The notes under the pieces were generated by a model. The model searched no databases, was not told the origin of the DNA, and was given only the letters and a program-made list of their open reading frames with translations. The position numbers were made by a program, and so were the translations under genes. Positions 58,331 to 64,000 of a stretch of DNA of 64,000 nt are shown piece after piece (the stretch's first letter is position 1; the number at the start of each line of letters is the position of its first letter). Origin of the DNA: SCTD01 sp963781675 (lineage in GTDB: Bacteria > Actinomycetota > Actinomycetes > Mycobacteriales > SCTD01); contig CAWAGF010000001.1 of the NCBI GenBank assembly GCA_963781675.1, positions 1,178,001 through 1,242,000 of the forward strand. The letters are read 5' to 3'.

Positions 58331-58734
58331 CCGAGCGGAAGCACGGCCTCCTGCACCGGGTCGACGGCCCGCGGGCGGCGCCCGTCACGACGGTCCTGGC
58401 CGGCGCGCTGTCCGCGCTGGGCGGCGCGCTGTCCGGCGTCGACGGCGCCCCGCTCGGCGCCCTGCTCGCGACGGCCGTGACGCTGGCCTTCTTCTGGACC
58501 GGCGCGCTGCCGCTGCTGCTCGTGGGCGGCAACCTGCAGCTGGCCGGCGTCGGCTTCGTGCTGCTGCTCATGACCTACGGCCTGCGGCTGGTCGGCATGC
58601 TGGTCGTGCTCACCGTCGCGAGCCGCTCCGACAGCGTCGACACCCGCTGGCTGGCGATCACCGTCATCGGCTGCACGCTGGTCTGGGTCGGCACCCAGGT
58701 GGCCCTCGTCGGACGGTCCAGAGCCACCCTGTAG
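58327..58734 (+). CDS. Small membrane protein upstream of the ATP synthase (Rv1303-like)
   Basis: The GTG overlaps the rfe stop. The 135-residue product has four hydrophobic segments (VTTVLAGALSALGGALSGV, LLATAVTLAFFWTGALPLLL, FVLLLMTYGLRLVGMLVVL, LAITVIGCTLVWVGTQVAL). Actinobacterial atp operons usually carry such an unnamed protein at this place; it is thought to be AtpI-like and to help insert the c-ring. The assignment is by position and topology. Confidence 0.8.
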   Translation: MTERKHGLLHRVDGPRAAPVTTVLAGALSALGGALSGVDGAPLGALLATAVTLAFFWTGALPLLLVGGNLQLAGVGFVLLLMTYGLRLVGMLVVLTVASRSDSVDTRWLAITVIGCTLVWVGTQVALVGRSRATL

Positions 58735-58737
58735 GGT
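58732..58737 (+). promoter_or_regulatory. -10 element of the atp operon
   Basis: TAGGGT, overlapping the end of the upstream gene, lies 9 nt before the ATG at 58747. It would drive the atp genes without a leader. Confidence 0.4.
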
Positions 58738-58746
58738 TCCCTTGCC

Positions 58747-58974
58747 ATGCAGCCCACGTCCTCCGACGACGAGTCGAGGGACTTCCGGCGCAAGGGCGAA
58801 GCAGACGCGTACGGGGCCCTCGGACTGGTCATCTCCGGGGTCCTCGTGTGGGGTGGCGTGGGCTACCTGCTGACGGAGCGGTTCGACAACCAGCTGTTCG
58901 TGCTGGTGGGGCTGCTGCTCGGCATGGGTGCCGGCCTGTTCCTCGTCTGGTTTCGCTACGGTAGGCAGCCATGA
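58747..58974 (+). CDS. AtpZ/AtpI family protein
   Basis: The 75-residue protein has a hydrophilic N-terminus (SSDDESRDFRRKGEADAYG) and two helices (LVISGVLVWGGVGYLLTERF and FVLVGLLLGMGAGLFLVWF) with a short loop. This is the AtpZ pattern of a two-helix protein that helps F-type synthase assembly or carries Mg/Ca. It lies directly upstream of atpB. Confidence 0.82.
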   Translation: MQPTSSDDESRDFRRKGEADAYGALGLVISGVLVWGGVGYLLTERFDNQLFVLVGLLLGMGAGLFLVWFRYGRQP

Positions 58975-59014
58975 TCGGCCGCCGACATGAGCCGGTTCGT
59001 ACAGGAAGGACGTC

Positions 59015-59806
59015 GTGAGCGACTGGACGATCGCCGCCGAGGGCGAGGGCTTCCGAAGCCCGGGACCCGGCGACTTCGAGTTCCCGCCGCTGTTCGGCGA
59101 GGGCACCTTCTTCACCAAGCCGATGCTCATCATCGTGCTCGGCACGCTGGCCATCGCGGTCTTCTTCTACCTCGCCTCCCGCCGGGCCGCCATGGTGCCG
59201 GGCAAGGCGCAGTTCGCCGGCGAGTCGGCCTACGGCTTCGTGCGCAACTCCATCGCGCTGGACGCCATCGGCAAGGAGGGGCTCAAGTACGTCCCGTACC
59301 TCGCCACCCTCTTCTTCTTCATCGCCGTGCTGAACATCGCCGGCATCATCCCGGTGCTGCAGTTCCCGGCCACGTCGCGCATCGCGATCCCGCTGTTCCT
59401 CGCGGTGATCAGCTGCGTGATCTTCAACTCCATCGGCATGAAGCGGCACGGCGTCTTCCGCTACTTCAAGGACCTGATGTTCCCGCCCGGCATCCCGTGG
59501 CCGGTCTACATCCTGCTGGCGCCGATCGAGTTCGTGTCCACGATCATCATCCGGCCGCTCACGCTGACGCTGCGTCTGACGTTCAACATGTTCGCCGGGC
59601 ACCTGGTGCTGCTGCTGTTCGTGCTCGGCGGCGAGTACCTCCTGATCGAGAAGGGCGGCCTGGTCGGCATCGCCGCCGGCTCGGTCTCGCTGTTCGGCAG
59701 CCTGGTGCTGACCGCCTTCGAGGGCTTCGTCCAGCTGCTGCAGGCCTACGTCTTCACCCTGCTCTCGGCGCTCTACATCGGCGGCGCGCTCGCCGACGAG
59801 CACTGA
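59015..59806 (+). CDS. atpB: ATP synthase F0 subunit a
   Basis: The 263-residue protein has five to six transmembrane helices. The stator arginine lies in IRPLTLTLRLTFNMFAGHLV, with N and H of the proton channel nearby, and FEGFVQLLQAYVFTLLSALY forms the last helices. It forms half-channels for protons at the c-ring. The GTG start gives MSDWTIAAEGEGFRSPGPG, a soluble N-terminus outside the membrane. Confidence 0.96.
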   Translation: MSDWTIAAEGEGFRSPGPGDFEFPPLFGEGTFFTKPMLIIVLGTLAIAVFFYLASRRAAMVPGKAQFAGESAYGFVRNSIALDAIGKEGLKYVPYLATLFFFIAVLNIAGIIPVLQFPATSRIAIPLFLAVISCVIFNSIGMKRHGVFRYFKDLMFPPGIPWPVYILLAPIEFVSTIIIRPLTLTLRLTFNMFAGHLVLLLFVLGGEYLLIEKGGLVGIAAGSVSLFGSLVLTAFEGFVQLLQAYVFTLLSALYIGGALADEH

Positions 59807-59876
59807 CCGTCCCAGACGCTCCACACCTGACGCGCCGGCCCCCGGCCCGTCGAACCACTACAGAAGAGGATCGGTA

Positions 59877-60080
59877 ATGGAAGGCAACGTCAACATGGTC
59901 GGCTACGGCCTGGCGGCCATCGGCCCCGGCATCGGCATCGGCCTGATCTTCGCCGCGTACATCAGTGGCGTTGCTCGCCAGCCCGAGGCCCGTGGCGTGC
60001 TGCAGAGCATCGCCATCCTCGGCTTCGCCCTCGCCGAGGCGCTTGCCATCATCGGCATCGGCCTCGCGTTCGCCCTCTAG
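59877..60080 (+). CDS. atpE: ATP synthase F0 subunit c
   Basis: The 67-residue proteolipid has two helices (GYGLAAIGPGIGIGLIFAAY and LQSIAILGFALAEALAIIGI) joined by the polar loop ARQPEA. The proton-binding carboxylate is the glutamate of ALAEALAII; no sodium-type glutamine or serine set is present. A perfect AGAGGA site precedes the ATG. Confidence 0.97.
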   Translation: MEGNVNMVGYGLAAIGPGIGIGLIFAAYISGVARQPEARGVLQSIAILGFALAEALAIIGIGLAFAL

Positions 60081-60082
60081 CC

Positions 60083-60640
60083 GTGGGGAACTCCCTGCTC
60101 ATCCTCGCGGCCGAGGAGGAGCCCAGCCCGCTGCTGCCGCACCTGTCCGAGCTCATCGTCGGGCTGGTGGCCTTCACCCTGCTCTTCCTGTTCCTGCGCG
60201 CCAAGGTCTTCCCGGTCTTCGAGAAGGCGTTCGCCGAGCGCACGGCCGCCATCGAGGGCGGTCTGGCCGAGGCGAAGAAGGAGCGCGAGGAGGCGCAGGC
60301 GCTGCTCGCGCAGTACAAGGAGCAGCTGGCCGAGGCGCGCAACGAGGCCGGGCGCATCCGGACCGAGGCGCAGGCCCAGCGCGCGCAGATCGTCGAGGAG
60401 GCCCGCGTCGAGGCGCGGACCGAGGCGGCCCGCATCACCGAGGCAGCCACCGCGCAGATCGCCAGCGAGCGCCAGCAGGTCGTGGCCGAGCTGCGTCGTG
60501 AGGTGGGCGGCCTGGCCGTCCAGCTCGCCGGGCGCATCGTCGGCGAGTCGCTCGAGGACGAGGCGCGTCAGCGCCGCACCGTCGAGCGCTTCCTGGGCGA
60601 GCTCGACGGCACGTCGGCGCCCGCCGGGACGGCCTCCTGA
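60083..60640 (+). CDS. atpF: ATP synthase F0 subunit b
   Basis: The 185-residue protein has one N-terminal helix (LIVGLVAFTLLFLFLRAKVF) and a long right-handed coiled coil (FEKAFAERTAAIEGGLAEAK to VVAELRREVGGLAVQLAGRI). It is the peripheral stator stalk. The GTG follows atpE by 2 nt, and the stop overlaps the atpH start (TGATG). Unlike M. tuberculosis, b and delta are separate here. Confidence 0.96.
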   Translation: MGNSLLILAAEEEPSPLLPHLSELIVGLVAFTLLFLFLRAKVFPVFEKAFAERTAAIEGGLAEAKKEREEAQALLAQYKEQLAEARNEAGRIRTEAQAQRAQIVEEARVEARTEAARITEAATAQIASERQQVVAELRREVGGLAVQLAGRIVGESLEDEARQRRTVERFLGELDGTSAPAGTAS

Positions 60641-61463
60641 TGCAGGGCGCCAGCCGCGACTCCCTCAAGCAGGCCCTGGCCCGCTTCGAGGAGTCCGTCG
60701 GGTCCCTCCCGGACGGCGCCGGCTCCGGCGAGGTCAGCGAGGGGCTGTTCGCGGTCGCCGCGCTGCTCGACCGGGAGCCGTCGCTGCGCCGCGCGTTCAC
60801 CGACCCGGCGTCCTCGCCGCGCAGCCGGCAGACGCTGGTCGACGCGCTGCTCGGCCGCGCAGCTGGCCCCGCTCCCGCTGGGCGTGCTGCGCGACCTGGT
60901 CGCCGACCGCTGGAACGCCCCGGACGACCTGCGCGAGGTCGTGGAGCGGCTCGCCGCCACCGCGGCGCTGCGCGCGGCCGAGGGCGAGCGGCCAGCTCGA
61001 CGAGGTCGAGGACGAGCTGTTCCGCTTCGAGCGCCTGCTCGAGCGGGAGCCGGCGCTGCGCAGCGCGCTGACCGACCCGGGCCTGCCCGTCGACCGCAAG
61101 TCCTCGCTGCTGCGGGACCTGCTCGGCGGCAAGGCGCAGGACGCCACCGTGCGGCTGCTCGAGATCGCGGTCACCCGCCCGCGGGGCCGCTCGCTCGAGA
61201 CCGCGATCCAGGACCTGCTGGACCTGGCCGCGGAGCGCCGCTCCCGCTACGTCGCGCAGGTGCGCGTCGCCCGGCCGCTCGACGCCGACCAGGAGGCGCG
61301 CCTGCAGGCGTCGCTCGCCCGCATCTACGGCCGCGAGGTCCAGCTGCAGGTCGACGTCGACCCCACGGTGCTCGGCGGCATCGAGGTGCGCGTCGGCGAC
61401 GAGGTCATCGACGGCACCGTCTCGCGCCGCCTGCACGACGTCCGCCGCTCGCTCGCGGGCTAG
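60640..61463 (+). CDS. atpH: ATP synthase F1 subunit delta (two frameshifts)
   Basis: About 273 residues are split over three frames. MQGASRDSLKQALARFEE to VDALLGR is in the first. QLAPLPLGVLRDLVADRWN to TAALRAAEGE is in the second. LDEVEDELFRFERLLEREPA to RRLHDVRRSLAG is in the third. Extra bases near 60860 (before QLAPL) and 60992 (before GQLDE) explain this; the length is 3n+2. The C-terminal VLGGIEVRVGDEVIDGTVSR is the family signature. It ties the stator to the F1 head. Confidence 0.92.
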
Positions 61464-61510
61464 TCCCACCCCACAAGACCAAGAACATCGACGAGAGCAG
61501 GGAAGAGAGC

Positions 61511-63155
61511 ATGACGGAGCTCAGCATCCGCCCGGAGGACGTCCGGTCCGCGATCGAGCAGTACGTCACGTCGTACAGCGCCGAGACCACCCGCGAGGAG
61601 GTCGGCGTCGTCACCGAGGTCGGCGACGGCATCGCCCGCGTCGAGGGCCTGTACTCCACGATGGCCAACGAGCTGCTCGAGTTCGAGGGCGGGGTGCTGG
61701 GCCTGGCCCTGAACCTCGACACCCGCGAGGTCGGCGCCGTCATCCTCGGCGACCCCGCCGGCATCGAGGAGGGCCAGGCGGTCCGCCGCACCGGCGACAT
61801 CCTCTCCGTGCCGGTCGGCGACGGCTTCCTCGGCCGCGTGGTCGACCCGCTCGGCAAGCCGATCGACGGCAAGGGCGAGATCGTCGACGAGGGCCGCCGC
61901 ATCCTCGAGCTGCAGGCGCCCACCGTCGTCCAGCGCCAGCCCGTCGGCGAGCCGCTGCAGACCGGCATCAAGGCCGTCGACGCCATGACCGCCATCGGCC
62001 GCGGCCAGCGCCAGCTGATCATCGGCGACCGCCAGACCGGCAAGACCGCCGTCGCGCTCGACGCGATCATCAACCAGCGCGACAACTGGAAGAGCGGCGA
62101 CCCGAAGAAGCAGGTCAAGTGCATCTACGTCGCCATCGGCCAGAAGGGCTCGACGATCGCCGAGCTCGTCGGCCGCCTCGAGGAGGCCGGCGCGATGGAG
62201 TACACGACCGTCGTCGCCGCCCCGGCGTCGCAGCCGGCCGGCTTCAAGTACCTCGCGCCCTACACCGGCTCGAGCATCGGCCAGCACTGGATGTACAAGG
62301 GCCAGCACGTCCTCATCGTCTTCGACGACCTGTCCAAGCAGGCCGACGCCTACCGCGCCATCTCGCTGCTGCTGCGCCGCCCGCCGGGCCGCGAGGCCTA
62401 CCCGGGCGACGTCTTCTACCTGCACAGCCGCCTGCTCGAGCGCTGCGCGAAGCTGTCCGACGAGCTCGGCGGCGGCTCGATGACCGGCCTGCCGATCATC
62501 GAGACCAAGGGCAACGACGTCTCGGCGTTCATCCCGACCAACGTCATCTCGATCACCGACGGCCAGATCTTCCTCGAGACCGACCTGTTCAACTCCGGTG
62601 TCCGCCCGGCCATCAACGTCGGCATCTCGGTGTCCCGCGTCGGCGGCTCGGCGCAGACCAAGGCGATGAAGTCGGTCTCCGGCCGCCTGCGCCTGGACCT
62701 GGCCCAGTACCGCGAGCTCGAGGCGTTCGCCGCCTTCGGCTCCGACCTCGACAAGGCCTCCAAGGCCCAGCTCGAGCGCGGTGCCCGCCTGGTCGAGCTG
62801 CTCAAGCAGCCGCAGTACTCCCCGTTCCCGGTCGAGCAGCCAGGTCGTCTCGATCTGGGCCGGCACCAACGGCCACCTCGACGACGTGCCGGTCGGCGAC
62901 GTCCGCCGCTTCGAGCGCGAGTTCCTCGACTACATCGGCCGCAGCGGCTCCGGCATCTTCGACGCCATCGTCGGCACCGGCAAGCTCGGCGACGACACGG
63001 TCGGCGAGCTCGAGCAGGCGATCGCGGAGTTCAAGAAGCAGTTCACGACCGGCGAGGGCGGCAGCCTGGTGAACGAGGCGCCCGAGGAGGCCATGGACGC
63101 CGAGGAGCGCGGCCAGGAGAAGATCACCCGCTACTCGGCGCCGAAGAAGGACTAG
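61511..63155 (+). CDS. atpA: ATP synthase F1 subunit alpha (single frameshift)
   Basis: About 547 residues. The N-terminal barrel includes GVVTEVGDGIARVEGLYSTM, the P-loop is GDRQTGKTAVALDAI (G-x4-GKT/S type), IVFDDLSKQADAYRAISLLL is Walker B with nearby contacts, and FNSGVRPAINVGISVSRVGG carries the arginine finger region. One extra base near 62841 (between VEQ and QVVSIWAG) shifts the frame before the C-terminal helical domain. A deletion of essential atpA is not credible, so this is an error. The acidic and basic C-terminal tail is typical of actinobacteria. Confidence 0.96.
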
Positions 63156-63157
63156 CC

Positions 63158-64000
63158 GTGGGTGCCCAGCTCCGCGTCTACCGCCGGCGCATCCGGTCGG
63201 TGCAGTCGACGAAGAAGATCACGCGCGCGATGGAGCTCATCGCGGCCTCGCGCATCGTCAAGGCGCAGCAGCGGGTGACGGCTGCCCAGCCGTACGCGCG
63301 GCAGATCACCCGGGTGATCTCGGCGCTGGCGCTCGCAGTGCGCGACGATCGACCACCCGCTGCTGCAGGAGCAGACCGACGAGAAGCGCGTCGCCGTGCT
63401 CGTCATCACCAGCGACCGCGGCCTGGCCGGCGGCTACAACGCCAACGCCCTCAAGACCGCGGCCCAGCTCGAGGAGCTGCTGCGCAGCGAGGGCAAGGAG
63501 CCGGTCGCCTTCCTCGTCGGCCGCAAGGCGGTCGGCTACTACAAGCTTCCGCGACCGCGCACATCGAGGACAGCTGGACCGGCTTCTCCGAGCAGCCGAC
63601 CTACGAGGACGCCACGCGAGGTCGCGGAGGCGCTCATCGACGCCTTCCTGCGCACCGAGGAGGAGGGCGGCACCGGCGAGATCCACGTCGTGCACACCGA
63701 GTACGTCTCGGCGCTCACCCAGCGGGCCGTCGCCAACCGCGTGCTGCCGCTGGTGGTCGAGGAGTCCGACGCCCCGCCGCCGGAGGGCGCGCTGCCGCTG
63801 TACGAGTTCGAGCCGGACCCGGCCGCGCTGCTCGACGCGCTGCTGCCGCGCTTCGTCACGACCCGCGTCTACGCGGCCATGCTCGAGTCGGCGGCGTCGG
63901 AGTCGGCCTCGCGCCGGCGCGCCATGAAGGCCGCGACCGACAACGCGGACGAGCTCATCAAGTCGCTCACGCGAGCGGCCAACTCGGCCCGCCAGGCCGA
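63158..64000 (+). CDS. atpG: ATP synthase F1 subunit gamma, partial (four frameshifts)
   Basis: The GTG 2 nt after atpA gives VGAQLRVYRRRIRSVQSTKK and ITRAMELIAASRIVKAQQRV, the N-terminal rotor helix. RVAVLVITSDRGLAGGYNAN is the conserved core, and the C-terminal helix (AMKAATDNADELIKSLTR) runs off the window end. Extra bases near 63333, 63544, 63567 and 63617 break the frame; otherwise the fold is complete. It is the rotating shaft of F1. Confidence 0.94.
   Translation, partial: MGAQLRVYRRRIRSVQSTKKITRAMELIAASRIVKAQQRVTAAQPYARQITRVISALALAVRDDRPPAAAGADRREARRRARHHQRPRPGRRLQRQRPQDRGPARGAAAQRGQGAGRLPRRPQGGRLLQASATAHIEDSWTGFSEQPTYEDATRGRGGAHRRLPAHRGGGRHRRDPRRAHRVRLGAHPAGRRQPRAAAGGRGVRRPAAGGRAAAVRVRAGPGRAARRAAAALRHDPRLRGHARVGGVGVGLAPARHEGRDRQRGRAHQVAHASGQLGPPGR

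Noticed and set aside
1..64000. CRISPR arrays, insertion sequences, integrases or attachment sites
   Set aside because: No regularly spaced repeats, transposase or recombinase motifs or terminal repeats were found. The single tRNA gene has no partial copy nearby.

Overview
The window is a stretch of chromosome from a very high-GC actinobacterium (above about 70% G+C by eye, not computed). The main evidence is the gene content: SigR/RsrA, PdtaS, WhiB1, SigF/RsbW, a Kgd-type 2-oxoglutarate decarboxylase, nickel superoxide dismutase, the 24-residue ribosomal protein bL37, DUF6104 and DUF3105. Gene order also matches Mycobacterium tuberculosis in two blocks (sigH-rshA-TB7.3-pdtaS-whiB1, and argS through the atp operon). 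No mycolic-acid genes are seen. The genus cannot be fixed from the sequence alone. No transposase, integrase, phage gene or CRISPR array was found, so the window looks like ordinary, vertically inherited chromosome.

Layout. 0-17 kb is a stress and signalling region: sigR (partial)-rsrA, galE, bL37, hsp20 behind an HspR-type operator, a peptidase and biotinyl carrier pair, an orphan pilT, a secreted lipase, small membrane proteins, tag, pdtaS, whiB1, a lipid-kinase-like gene and the rsbW-sigF pair. 17-29 kb holds a Tat-exported, LPXTG-ended metallophosphoesterase coupled to an exonuclease/DNA polymerase, then a phosphatase, sodN/sodX, rmlC, malic enzyme, an oxidoreductase, a rhomboid protease, a lipoprotein, and a DUF222 HNH nuclease with a perfect SOS box. 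29-40 kb has kgd, an SDR, a TAP-type hydrolase with an E2-like protein, mntP behind a yybP-ykoY manganese riboswitch, a VanY-like peptidase, a tRNA-Arg(CCG) and a response regulator. 40-64 kb is the conserved block argS-lysA-hom-thrC-(MFS)-thrB-rho-(EAL)-rpmE-prfA-prmC-sua5-(PTP)-glyA-rfe-atp, running off the end inside atpG.

How the genes work together. The second half couples aspartate-family amino-acid synthesis (Lys, Hom, Thr) with translation factors, transcription termination, one-carbon metabolism, a polyprenyl-phosphate sugar transferase and the F-type ATP synthase. Many neighbours overlap by GTGA or ATGA, which suggests translational coupling. At least thirteen start codons lie 6-9 nt after a TANNNT -10 element, which suggests widespread leaderless transcription.

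Quality caveat. About thirty single-base frame disruptions fall in clearly conserved genes, including essential ones (atpA, atpG, atpH, kgd, prmC). Nearly all are net +1, and they cluster at 21.4-24.4 kb and 60.8-63.6 kb. I treat these genes as intact genes with sequence or assembly errors, not as pseudogenes, and state the likely positions. The most distinctive biological signals are the SOS box on the HNH gene, the HAIR operator on hsp20, the manganese riboswitch, the bL37 micro-gene, the rho leader hairpin, the paired inverted repeats upstream of whiB1, and two coupled micro-membrane proteins between lysA and hom.
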